A stretch of 52,610 bases of DNA from Flavobacteriales bacterium (GTDB lineage Bacteria; Bacteroidota; Bacteroidia; Flavobacteriales; Flavobacteriaceae), in contig WTJC01000009.1 of assembly GCA_011525015.1 (NCBI GenBank), positions 7,232-59,841 on the forward strand, given 5' to 3'. Under the pieces are notes generated by a model, which made no database searches, was not told the DNA's origin, and was given only the letters and a program-made list of their open reading frames with translations. The position numbers and the translations under genes are program-made. How positions within the stretch are numbered: position 1 is the first letter of the stretch; each line of letters begins with the position of its first letter. Of this stretch, positions 14,746 to 23,625 are shown piece by piece.

Positions 14746-16965
14746 TTAGTTTTCAACCTTTACGCAATTCATGTCCTTTAATAAGGCCTTTACTTGAGAT
14801 ACGTTTTCGAGGTAATAGGAGGCAATTGTCGGCTTTCTTCCTACTTTGATGCTTATGGCATGGGACGGTAAGGCTGCAAACATGTTTTCATCTGTGACAT
14901 CATCTCCAATGCAAAGAACAAAATCATAATTCTTTTGTCGAATAATTTCTGCAACTGCTGTTCCCTTGTCTGTTCTTTGGTCTACGACTTCCAAGGCTTT
15001 GTCCATATCCATAACTGAAAGACGATTCGATATAAGACTTGACAAAACCGTCTTGAGTTCAGTAACTCGCTGATCGGCGAGTTCAGGGTCTGTTTTTCTG
15101 TAATGCCAAACCAGACTATTTTTCTTTTCCTCAATAAAAGTTCCCGGGGTTCGATCTGTAAAGGATTCAAAGATTGGGACTATATTTTGCATCCAATCAT
15201 TACTTTTCACGGCAGCACCTTTCCATTCACCGCCCTTGTACTTCATAAAATGTCCGTGTTCTGCGGCTAATGTTAGCCCAAGATCTCCAAAATGATCACT
15301 CAAAAATTTTTGGTCACGTCCACTAATTATCGAAATACTCGTATGCGCTAGCTCGCTTAGATATTTGAGATTTTGTAGCAGCTCTTTGTCAGGAACAGCC
15401 ATGTCAGGATTGTCGTGAAATTCTACGAGTGTTCCGTCGTAATCGAGCAATAAAGCCTTGTTTTTAGCATTGTGAAATGCTTCTATAATATCATCTTGTA
15501 CTTTAGCACTTAGTTTGGGTGTGTTTTCTTCAAATTGAAGCAGCTGCGTGGTTTGAAGCGATTTCATGAATTCTTGAGCCCAATGTTCTACAGAATAACG
15601 CTTGAGCCTTTTTTGCATGCTTAAATTTCTTCTCTTTTGCTCACTCAATGGCATGCGAATGGCTTCTAATAAAGAATCTGCCATGGCATTCAAATCGAAG
15701 GGGTTAACCAAAACAGCTTCAAAAAGTTCTTTAGAAGCTCCGGCCATTTCGCTTAGTATAAGCACTCCATCACCCTCGACGCGAGTAGCAACGAATTCTT
15801 TAGCAACTAAATTCATCCCATCACGCACCGGTGTAATCATCGCGATATCAGAGGTCATATACAAATCAATGAGATCGTCAAAATCCATTGCCCTGTAATA
15901 GTACCAAATAGGTGTCCAGTTGACTGTGGCGTATTTACCATTTATTCTACCCACAATTTCATCTGTCTCTTTTTTTAATTTCATGTATTCAGGCACATCA
16001 GAACGAGAAGGAACTGTAAGCATCACCAATCTCACTTTTTCGCAATACTCCGGGTATTTGGTCAGAAATAAATCAAAAGCTTTAATGCGATTTACTACGC
16101 CTTTGGTGTAATCCAAACGATCAATAGAAAGAATTAACTTACCAGATTCTGAGGCTTTCTTGTGTAGTTCTAATTGCCTTTTTAATTCTGATTTTTCTGC
16201 TTCTTTTTGCAGGTTATGATTTCTTGCGGCCTCTTGAAATTTTTTGAAATCAATTCCCATTGGGAAGGTATTGACTACTATTTCTCTCTGGTTTTGTAAT
16301 ATGCGATTGAAGCGCACATCTAATTTTGCAATTCGTTTGACCGAACTCAAGAAATGTCGCTGATAGTCGAAAGTATGAAACCCAATAAGGTCGGCTCCGA
16401 GCATGCCTTCTAACAATTTTTCACGCCACGGAAATATTCTAAATATCTCAAAAGACGGAAAGGGAATGTGCAGAAAAAAGCCTATTTGAACATCTGGACA
16501 AACCTCTTTTATCATTTTTGGACAAAGCAATAATTGATAATCGTGAATCCAAACGGTATCTCCGGGTTCGATTTGCTCGATAACCTTATCTGCAAACTTT
16601 TGATTGGCCTCTATATATGAAGACCACTGCCCTTCATTAAAAACAGAGTACTCGATGAAGTAATGAAAAAGAGGCCATAAACACTTGTTCGGCAGACCGT
16701 AATAAAAGTTGTCTAATTCGTTTTGTGTTAAATGAACAGCAAGAAAATTTTTAGCCCTCAAATCAGCATCTATGGAAGGAAGTAAATCCTTCTCAATTTC
16801 ATCTACTCCTATACCAGGCCAACCGATCCACAAGGCGTTTTTATCTTGGTGAATTGATTTTACTCCAGTGGCCAAACCTCCAGAGGTAGGTGTGAATTTA
16901 AATGAATTTTCTACCTTCGTAATGCGAATGGGTAAGCGATTTGAAACAATAATATTCTTAGCCAT
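14746..16965 (-). CDS. otsAB: Bifunctional trehalose-6-phosphate synthase/phosphatase
   Basis: This 739-residue fusion makes trehalose from UDP-glucose and glucose-6-phosphate. The OtsA domain (about 1-465) shows VSNRLPIR, the SGGLATGV glucose-6-phosphate loop, LWIGWPG, WIHDYQLLLCP, SIDRLDYTKGV and EMAGASKEL, all GT20 landmarks. The OtsB domain (about 490-739) is a HAD phosphatase with LLDYDGTLVEF (nucleophile Asp), SIISGRD and CIGDDVTDENMF. Both active sites look intact. It is the head gene of a minus-strand operon with the acyltransferase/SGNH gene and is divergent from the GH15 gene. Trehalose is commonly an osmo- or stress protectant. Confidence 0.95.
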   Translation of the reverse strand: MAKNIIVSNRLPIRITKVENSFKFTPTSGGLATGVKSIHQDKNALWIGWPGIGVDEIEKDLLPSIDADLRAKNFLAVHLTQNELDNFYYGLPNKCLWPLFHYFIEYSVFNEGQWSSYIEANQKFADKVIEQIEPGDTVWIHDYQLLLCPKMIKEVCPDVQIGFFLHIPFPSFEIFRIFPWREKLLEGMLGADLIGFHTFDYQRHFLSSVKRIAKLDVRFNRILQNQREIVVNTFPMGIDFKKFQEAARNHNLQKEAEKSELKRQLELHKKASESGKLILSIDRLDYTKGVVNRIKAFDLFLTKYPEYCEKVRLVMLTVPSRSDVPEYMKLKKETDEIVGRINGKYATVNWTPIWYYYRAMDFDDLIDLYMTSDIAMITPVRDGMNLVAKEFVATRVEGDGVLILSEMAGASKELFEAVLVNPFDLNAMADSLLEAIRMPLSEQKRRNLSMQKRLKRYSVEHWAQEFMKSLQTTQLLQFEENTPKLSAKVQDDIIEAFHNAKNKALLLDYDGTLVEFHDNPDMAVPDKELLQNLKYLSELAHTSISIISGRDQKFLSDHFGDLGLTLAAEHGHFMKYKGGEWKGAAVKSNDWMQNIVPIFESFTDRTPGTFIEEKKNSLVWHYRKTDPELADQRVTELKTVLSSLISNRLSVMDMDKALEVVDQRTDKGTAVAEIIRQKNYDFVLCIGDDVTDENMFAALPSHAISIKVGRKPTIASYYLENVSQVKALLKDMNCVKVEN

Positions 16966-16968
16966 AAC

Positions 16969-18780
16969 GTGTTTAACGGAGTCCCAATTTATAGCATAAT
17001 ATGTAATTTGAAGAACAAGAATAGTCTTAATTTAGGTATAATAGGAAATTGCAAATCTGCAGCACTTATAAATGAGGATTCCTCAATAGATTGGTGCTGT
17101 TTACCACAATTTGATTCCCCGTCTGTCTTCGGGAAAATCATTGACGAAAAGATTGGAGGGAGTTTTAAGATCGAATGTGACCCTTCTTATCAAATCAAAC
17201 AATACTACATCGAAAACACCAACATTCTATGCACTCGATTTTCGCAAGGTGAAAACATCTTTGAACTTCTTGATTTCATGCCCCGATATCAAAAAGAAGA
17301 TGGTCTTTATTACGCGCCTCCAGAACTTACACGTGTGTTTAAGCATATAAGCGGTAGCCCCAAACTTAAAATCATTTATGACCCACGTTTGGAATATGCC
17401 ATCGGAGAGACCAATAATTATATCAAAGAGGATTTTATTGTCAGCGTTGTGGATGACAAGCATTACGACACCCTCTTCTTGTATACAGATTTCGATAAAG
17501 AAAGTGTGCTTTCAAGTGAAGAAATTACCTTAGAAAAAGATCAGTTCACGACTGTTTCTTACAATGAAAAGATAAAAGTTCCTACACTCGAAAATACACT
17601 TCTTGAATATGAACGCACAAAGGTGTATTGGCTTAATTGGTGCCATAAAACGCCCACCTTCAAAAATTACAATCAAGAGATTTTGAGAAGCGCAATGACC
17701 TTAAAGCAATTGACTTTTGAAAAGACTGGGGCAGTTTTGGCAGCGGCAACGACATCTCTTCCAGAAACCATTGGTGAAGTTCGCAATTGGGATTATCGTT
17801 TTTGTTGGATTAGAGATGCCTCAATGGTTATAAAAGTCATCGCCAAACTTGGACATACCCAGATTGTAAAAAACTTCATTCGCTATATCATTGATTTGAT
17901 TCCTGACAAAAACGAAAAGTTACAAATCATGTACGGCATTAATGGAGAAAAAACACTTACCGAAGAAATCCTTGACCATTTAGATGGCTACAAAGGATCT
18001 CGCCCAGTCCGAATAGGTAATGCCGCGTTCTCTCAAAAGCAAAATGACATTTATGGTATTCTAATGGATGTTATCCATTACCAAATTGAAAACTATAAAG
18101 AGGATGATGACAAACACGAAGAACTTTGGACTATTGTAAAATCAGTCGTATATGTGGTCAAAAACAATTGGCGTTCGGCAGACAAAGGAATTTGGGAATT
18201 CAGACAAGAAGATCGACATTTTACATTTTCAAAATTACTATGTTGGGTTGCGGTAGATCGCGCCATAAAGATTTCCAATTTGATTCAAGGAGGTAAGTCT
18301 GTTCAAAAATGGAGTGTACTCCGAGACGAAATCCGTGAAGACATTATGGTTAATGCATGGAATGAAGAAAAACAGGCCTTTACACAATCCTATCAATCAG
18401 AACACCTAGACGCCTCTGTATTACTCATGGAATATTACGGATTCATCGAAGGAAAAGACCCGAAGTATATTAAAACGGTTAAGGCTATTGAAAAAGACCT
18501 TATGCACGACGGTTTACTCTTCAGATATAAAAATGAGGATGATTTTGGATTGCCGAGCTCTTCTTTCACCGTATGCACCTTTTGGTTTATCAACAGTTTA
18601 TTTCAAATCGGAGAACGTGAAAAATCAAAGCAACTCTTTGATGAACTTTTATCGTGTAGCAACCATTTAGGGCTCTTCAGTGAAGATTTAGATTTCAAGA
18701 CCAAAGAGTTATTAGGAAACTTTCCTCAGGCCTACTCGCATCTTGCATTGATTGACAATGCCTTAAATTTTAATCCCTAA
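16969..18780 (+). CDS. Glycoside hydrolase family 15 protein (glucoamylase/trehalase-like)
   Basis: This GH15 enzyme of up to 603 residues comprises an N-terminal beta-sandwich (LGIIGNCKSAALINEDSSIDW, CLPQFDSPSVFG) and an (alpha/alpha)6 barrel. Family marks are RNWDYRFCWIRDASM, GIWEFRQEDRHFTFSK (general acid region) and LPSSSFTVCTFWFINSL with GLFSEDLD (general base). Mycobacterial GH15 members are trehalases, and pairing with otsAB suggests trehalose or a related glucan as substrate. The start is uncertain: a GTG at 16969 lies only 3 bp from the divergent otsAB start, while a TTG at 17008 gives the usual short lead before LGIIGNC. No signal peptide is seen, so it is cytosolic. Confidence 0.9.
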   Translation: MFNGVPIYSIICNLKNKNSLNLGIIGNCKSAALINEDSSIDWCCLPQFDSPSVFGKIIDEKIGGSFKIECDPSYQIKQYYIENTNILCTRFSQGENIFELLDFMPRYQKEDGLYYAPPELTRVFKHISGSPKLKIIYDPRLEYAIGETNNYIKEDFIVSVVDDKHYDTLFLYTDFDKESVLSSEEITLEKDQFTTVSYNEKIKVPTLENTLLEYERTKVYWLNWCHKTPTFKNYNQEILRSAMTLKQLTFEKTGAVLAAATTSLPETIGEVRNWDYRFCWIRDASMVIKVIAKLGHTQIVKNFIRYIIDLIPDKNEKLQIMYGINGEKTLTEEILDHLDGYKGSRPVRIGNAAFSQKQNDIYGILMDVIHYQIENYKEDDDKHEELWTIVKSVVYVVKNNWRSADKGIWEFRQEDRHFTFSKLLCWVAVDRAIKISNLIQGGKSVQKWSVLRDEIREDIMVNAWNEEKQAFTQSYQSEHLDASVLLMEYYGFIEGKDPKYIKTVKAIEKDLMHDGLLFRYKNEDDFGLPSSSFTVCTFWFINSLFQIGEREKSKQLFDELLSCSNHLGLFSEDLDFKTKELLGNFPQAYSHLALIDNALNFNP

Positions 18781-18883
18781 AAGCTGCATTTTTTAAATGG
18801 TGCCGCTGAGAGCTATTTAAAAGAAGAATATTAGCTCGGTTTTTTGTTTTAACTTGAAGTGCAATCTAAAACCTGTACTAAAC

Positions 18884-19429
18884 ATGCAAGCACTTTTTAA
18901 AACATCCGTTAAAAACCTCATCTATGCAGCTCTATTTATCACCTGTTCTTTAAGCTATGGTCAACAATGGTCAACACCCGTCATCGAAGGTTATGGCGGA
19001 ATTGTCTACGACCCCACAACAAGTGTTCAACCTCGGAAAAATTTTGAATATAAGCTCTTGTATAAAATCACTGATGATGAAAAAAGAAATGGAGTCAATC
19101 GAGGCCTGAACGGTATTGCACACGCCTTAAATATGTTTGGCGTTTCTGGTGTTGATTTAAAAGACGTTCGCATAGTGGCTTCTGTCTCTGGTAAGGCTAC
19201 TTTCGATTTGCTCAGCGATGAAGCCTACATGAAAAAATACGGAACAAAAAACCCAAATACTGAACTCATTAAACTCCTCACAGAAAACAACGTAAAACTT
19301 TACGTATGTTCTCAAGCCTTATATCCCCGAAATCTAGAAAGAGATGAGATTAACGAGCACATTGTTTTTGCGCTATCGGCCTCAAGTGTGATGTCAAATT
19401 ATTTGATGAACGGTTATGTTCGCATGTAA
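18884..19429 (+). CDS. Exported DsrE-like protein
   Basis: A TTG at 18854 is in frame, but the ATG at 18884 fits better, giving 181 residues with a signal peptide (LIYAALFITCSLSYGQQ). The mature domain resembles DsrE/YchN-like folds: FEYKLLYKITDDEK, NGIAHALNMFGVSG, VRIVASVSGKATFDLL, NNVKLYVCSQALYPRNL (a cysteine at the place of the sulfur-relay Cys) and a VFALSASSVMSNYLMNGYVRM tail. Periplasmic DsrE relatives are common in Bacteroidota without known role. The gene sits 103 bp after the GH15 gene and 51 bp before the permease. Confidence 0.75.
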   Translation: MQALFKTSVKNLIYAALFITCSLSYGQQWSTPVIEGYGGIVYDPTTSVQPRKNFEYKLLYKITDDEKRNGVNRGLNGIAHALNMFGVSGVDLKDVRIVASVSGKATFDLLSDEAYMKKYGTKNPNTELIKLLTENNVKLYVCSQALYPRNLERDEINEHIVFALSASSVMSNYLMNGYVRM

Positions 19430-19480
19430 CCTGAGCGAAAAACGTTAATTTACTTTCCTTTTATAAAGGATATCTTCTTC

Positions 19481-20965
19481 ATGGAACCTAAACCAACTTT
19501 AGTTCGTAAAATGGGTTTAATCACCGTCATAGCTACGGGAGTCTCGTCTATGGTGGGTGCATCAATCAATGTGGTTCCCTTTATGATCCACAGAAGTGTT
19601 CCTGATATTGGGCCTTACGTGCTTTGGGCCTTTGCCTTTGCAGCGATTCCAGCCTTGTTTGCGGGTTTAGCCTATGCCATACTTTCTTCAGCCATGCCCA
19701 GAGCGGGAGGCAGCTACCTCTATGTTAGTAGAGGTCTGAATCCTTATCTCGGTTTTGTTGCAAGTTTTTCGCAGTGGTTCGGCTTGTCGATTGTCATTGG
19801 AGTCATCGCCTATATCGTAGTTCCCTTTTTTAGGGATATCGCTCATAGTTATGGGATGCTCAACCTTTCTCAGATTTTAGAAATTTCGTGGATTCGCGTC
19901 GGCCTTGCCTTGAGTTTTATCTGGGGCTTTGTTTACCTGAACATTCGAGGGGTCAAATCTTATGCGAGATTATTGATTCCCATGGTCATTGTAATTTTTT
20001 GTTTGGGAAGTATCGTAATTCTTTCAGGACTGTTTTTTGATCAATCGGATTTTCTTTCGGCAATTGCCACAAAAGAAGCAGTAGAGCATAAAATCCCTCC
20101 TGCTCCCAACTTTCATTGGGCTACATTTCTCTCGGCAGCTGCCGTTCTTTTTTCGAGTTTTATTGGTTTTGATGCCATAGCCCAAACAGGTAGCGAGGCT
20201 ATAAATCCAAAAAGAAATCTACCCTTGGCTATTCTCGTAGCTATTTTAGGTGTAGGGCTTTTTTACTTTCTTTTTGCCGGATCGGTATACCATATTATTC
20301 CATGGAGTTATGTGGCTGAACAAGCCCAGACAAAAGATATTACAGCTCCAGGGCTTTTGAGTTACGTCTTGCCAAGTGGTTTAGATACGCTGATTATTTT
20401 GGGTGCAGCCATTGCACTGATCAATGACCTTCCTGCCATGTTACTGTCCGTTTCGAGACTGATGTTTGCCTGGGCCAAAGACCATATCATGCCCCAAAAT
20501 GTCGCCTACATCCATCCCAAGAGAAAAACACCTGTTACCGCCTTAATCGTTGCAGGAATTTGCGCTAGTATCGGAGTTTTAGGCTCTCATTTTGCTGGAG
20601 ATTTTTTCTTAGGTATAGACATAATGGTAACCTCTATGCTGGTCAACTTTCTGCTGATGTGCATTACGGTAATCCGTATCAAAAAATACAATACGCCTTT
20701 GTACCGACAAATCGAAGTCTTCAAAAAAAGAAGCTTACAAGGTTTTGTAGGCTGGGGAGGTATTATCTTTCTAACCCTCTTTTTGGGAATCCACACCTAT
20801 AAAGATTTGAGTGCAACTGCTGTAAGTGCTTGGTACTTTCATTCTACCTATGTTTGGCTTCTTGTTATGGGATTAGCCAGTGTAATATTTGCACTGCGGT
20901 GGATTGCGCTAAAACGAAACAAAACAATCTCTAAGGACCATTTTAAATCCTTATCAAACGAATAA
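19481..20965 (+). CDS. APC family amino-acid permease
   Basis: This 494-residue inner-membrane transporter of the amino acid-polyamine-organocation family has about 12 membrane helices by hydrophobicity. The TM1 region GLITVIATGVSSMVGASIN carries the broken-helix glycine motif of the fold, and FIGFDAIAQTGSEAINPKRNLPLAI is the conserved TM6 to loop segment of APC permeases. It is followed after 10 bp by a DUF885 lipoprotein gene, which suggests a two-gene operon for peptide or amino-acid use. The substrate cannot be told from sequence. Confidence 0.9.
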   Translation: MEPKPTLVRKMGLITVIATGVSSMVGASINVVPFMIHRSVPDIGPYVLWAFAFAAIPALFAGLAYAILSSAMPRAGGSYLYVSRGLNPYLGFVASFSQWFGLSIVIGVIAYIVVPFFRDIAHSYGMLNLSQILEISWIRVGLALSFIWGFVYLNIRGVKSYARLLIPMVIVIFCLGSIVILSGLFFDQSDFLSAIATKEAVEHKIPPAPNFHWATFLSAAAVLFSSFIGFDAIAQTGSEAINPKRNLPLAILVAILGVGLFYFLFAGSVYHIIPWSYVAEQAQTKDITAPGLLSYVLPSGLDTLIILGAAIALINDLPAMLLSVSRLMFAWAKDHIMPQNVAYIHPKRKTPVTALIVAGICASIGVLGSHFAGDFFLGIDIMVTSMLVNFLLMCITVIRIKKYNTPLYRQIEVFKKRSLQGFVGWGGIIFLTLFLGIHTYKDLSATAVSAWYFHSTYVWLLVMGLASVIFALRWIALKRNKTISKDHFKSLSNE

Positions 20966-20975
20966 ATTCAAGGCA

Positions 20976-22622
20976 ATGCGACAAAAAATAGTTTTACTTC
21001 TTTTCTCGATAATACTCTTATCATGCACTGATGATAAGACTGCTCAAAATATTGATGCCTCAATCAGTTTAGAAGAACTCTTCAATAAATGGAGAGCCTT
21101 TGAAATACCTCCACTCAGAAATGGAGTGCCAGATTATAGGCAAGAAACTTTTGATCACCGCGTTGACGACTTTCAAAAACTGCGAAACACCTTAGAGGCA
21201 TTAGCTATAGATGAGTGGCCTATTGAAGACCAAATTGACTGGCATATTCTTTGGGCTGAGATGAATGGATATGAATTCAACACCAAAGTGCTAAAGTCTT
21301 GGCAACGAGATCCTGCTTTTTACAAGGTGATATGGACGGCTAAAAGTGATGTTCCTGCGCATGAAGGTCCTACTCCACATTTTGTCATTGAACTCTGGCA
21401 GTATGACTTTCCGCTAAATGCAGACCAGAGGGATAAATTCACCAAAGACATAGGGCTTATTCCCAATTTCTACGAGCAAGCTAAAGAGAACCTAACAGGA
21501 AATGCCAGGGATTTATGGGTTGCGGGAATACGCGATATTGAAACGCAAGTCAAGGTGCTCCAATCTATTTTAGAAAAACCTGGAGTAGCTGAAAATGCGG
21601 AATTGGTAGCCGCCATTGACAAGGCTCAAAAAGCAACTATAGCATTGGCGGATTGGTTAAAAGAGCAAGCGCCGTCCAAAAATGGGCCTTCTGGTATAGG
21701 CAAAGACCATTACACCTGGTACCAACAAAATGTACACTTGGTACCACTCACTTGGGAAGATGAAGTCTTTTTATTAAAAAGAGAATTGGCGCGCTCCTGG
21801 TCTTCTCTTAAGCTCGAAGAACACAAAAACAGAGCTTTAGAAGAACTTTCAGCAGCAGATTCTCCAGAAGCCTATGATGCATTGGCGCGAAATGCCGCAA
21901 AAGAATTGCTCGATTTTCTAGACAACAATGATATAGTTACTGTAGCCGATTATTTTGAAGGGGCTTTAAATGCGCATTTGGGTGGTTTTGTTCCTGAAGA
22001 AACCAGAAACTTTTTCTGGATTACAGCGCATCTAGACCCTAAGCCATTGTTTTCGCATTTTTACCATTGGTTTGAATTGGCGCGAATGCAAGAAGACCCC
22101 AACCCAAGACCCATTCGAAAACAAGCACTCTTGTACAACATCTTTGATTCTAGAAATGAAGGTCTTGCCACAGCAGTTGAAGAAATGTTCATGCAAGCTG
22201 GATTGTACAGTTCAAACCCGAGAGCTCGAGAAATCGTCTTTATTTTGATATCCCAAAGGGCTGCAAGAGGATTGGGTTCCTTATATGCTCACGCCAATAT
22301 GATGCCTATGGAAGAGGCTGGGAAAATACACGCAGAGTACACTCCAAGAGGTTGGATGAAAACAGAAAAAGAATTGCTTCTATTCGAACAGCATTTATAC
22401 TTAAGACAACCTGGGTACGGTACGAGTTATATTACAGGCAAATACCTCATCGAAGAAATGATGATGGAAGTCGCCAAAAAAGACGAGGCTCAATTTGAAC
22501 TTAAAAACTTTTTTGATAGCTTGAATCGCATCGGTAATATTCCTGTTTCGCTCGGAAGATGGGAAATGACTGGAGACCCCTCACAGTTGGACGAAATAAG
22601 AGCGAACTACAAGCCCTTATAG
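20976..22622 (+). CDS. DUF885 family lipoprotein
   Basis: This 548-residue lipoprotein (MRQKIVLLLFSIILLSC, Cys17, then TDD as in surface-export signals) is mostly helical. The C-terminal half matches DUF885: RNEGLATAVEEMFMQAG (the EGWA-like helix), EIVFILISQRAARGLGSLYAH, and QPGYGTSYITGKYLIEEMMMEV. Many DUF885 proteins carry a zinc-peptidase-like HExPGH segment ahead of EGWA. I do not find it here (FHWF-type sequence and NIFDSRNEG stand instead), so catalysis is doubtful. It is in an operon with the permease, and its stop overlaps the convergent iolG stop by 6 bp. Confidence 0.8.
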   Translation: MRQKIVLLLFSIILLSCTDDKTAQNIDASISLEELFNKWRAFEIPPLRNGVPDYRQETFDHRVDDFQKLRNTLEALAIDEWPIEDQIDWHILWAEMNGYEFNTKVLKSWQRDPAFYKVIWTAKSDVPAHEGPTPHFVIELWQYDFPLNADQRDKFTKDIGLIPNFYEQAKENLTGNARDLWVAGIRDIETQVKVLQSILEKPGVAENAELVAAIDKAQKATIALADWLKEQAPSKNGPSGIGKDHYTWYQQNVHLVPLTWEDEVFLLKRELARSWSSLKLEEHKNRALEELSAADSPEAYDALARNAAKELLDFLDNNDIVTVADYFEGALNAHLGGFVPEETRNFFWITAHLDPKPLFSHFYHWFELARMQEDPNPRPIRKQALLYNIFDSRNEGLATAVEEMFMQAGLYSSNPRAREIVFILISQRAARGLGSLYAHANMMPMEEAGKIHAEYTPRGWMKTEKELLLFEQHLYLRQPGYGTSYITGKYLIEEMMMEVAKKDEAQFELKNFFDSLNRIGNIPVSLGRWEMTGDPSQLDEIRANYKPL

Positions 22623-23609
22623 CTGCACTGCCCTTTTTTCTTTAAAGGATTGTTTGACAGCTAGAGCAATTTTTAGAGCTTTCAAGCCGTCATTTGCGGT
22701 AACTGTGGGTGAGCTTCCTCGGTCAAGGTGATTGACAAAATCAATCATGATATTTCTGTAAGACTCTTCGTAGCGCTCAATAAAAAAGTGTTTGGCTCTT
22801 GCCGTATGATATCCGTCTTTATCAGCGATAAGCACCTCATTTTCTTTTAAATTTTGGGTGGATATGCTCCCTTTTTCTCCGAAATATTCGATGCGCTGAT
22901 CATAGCCGTACGAATTGTATCTGCTGTTGTCAATTTGAACCATACAGCCATTTTCAAAAATTAAAGTGATTACGGCTGTGTCAATATCATCGTAATCTTG
23001 CAAAGGCAAATCTCCAAATACTGCTCCATGAGCGATGACTTCTTTCACCTCGCTACCCACCAAATAACGAGACATGTCGAAATCGTGAATACTCATGTCT
23101 AAAAACAATCCGCCTGAGTGCTTTACAAATTCTACAGGAGGTGGAGCCGGATCTCTACTGCTGATTTTTAATACTCGTGCAGCACCTGCCTTACCCGCCT
23201 TAACCGATGCTTTGAGTTGCATGACATGAGGATCAAACCTTCTGTTAAAACCCAGCATAAATTTGATGCCGCTGGTTTCAACAATCGATACAATTTCATT
23301 GACCTTTTCAAAATTGAGATCTATGGGTTTCTCACAAAAGATGTGTTTTTTAGCTCTTGCTGCTTTGACGATATGTTCAAAGTGAAAAGCGGTTGGTGAG
23401 GCAATAATGACGGCATCTATATCGGCCAGTTCCAACATCTCATCAAAAGAATCAAAGTGTTCGGTAACACCTTGCGTTTGGAGAAAATCGAGATGCTCAG
23501 AATGCACAGGGCAAGCGGCGACAATTTGGGCATTGTCACAAAAGCGTTGCACGTTTAACAGGTGTACCTTACCTATTCTTCCTAAACCGACAATTCCGAA
23601 TTTGATCAT
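22617..23609 (-). CDS. iolG: Inositol 2-dehydrogenase-type oxidoreductase (Gfo/Idh/MocA)
   Basis: This 330-residue cytosolic NAD(P)-dependent oxidoreductase has a Rossmann start IKFGIVGLGRIGKVHLLNV, the family motif FCEKPIDLN with catalytic Lys, and GGLFLDMSIHDFDMSRYLVG holding the Asp-His pair. LMLGFNRRFDP-like and SRDPAPPP segments are typical of inositol 2-dehydrogenases, which oxidise myo-inositol to scyllo-inosose. It lies 16 bp downstream of the myo-inositol oxygenase gene, which supports an inositol role. Related sugar dehydrogenases cannot be excluded from sequence alone. Confidence 0.85.
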   Translation of the reverse strand: MIKFGIVGLGRIGKVHLLNVQRFCDNAQIVAACPVHSEHLDFLQTQGVTEHFDSFDEMLELADIDAVIIASPTAFHFEHIVKAARAKKHIFCEKPIDLNFEKVNEIVSIVETSGIKFMLGFNRRFDPHVMQLKASVKAGKAGAARVLKISSRDPAPPPVEFVKHSGGLFLDMSIHDFDMSRYLVGSEVKEVIAHGAVFGDLPLQDYDDIDTAVITLIFENGCMVQIDNSRYNSYGYDQRIEYFGEKGSISTQNLKENEVLIADKDGYHTARAKHFFIERYEESYRNIMIDFVNHLDRGSSPTVTANDGLKALKIALAVKQSFKEKRAVQL

Positions 23610-23625
23610 CTCAAAAAATTATATT

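Noticed and set aside
18791-18822. AT-rich inverted repeat TTTTAAAT..ATTTAAAA after the GH15 gene as a terminator
   Set aside because: The stem is entirely A/T with a 16-bp loop and no T-tract after it, so termination is doubtful.
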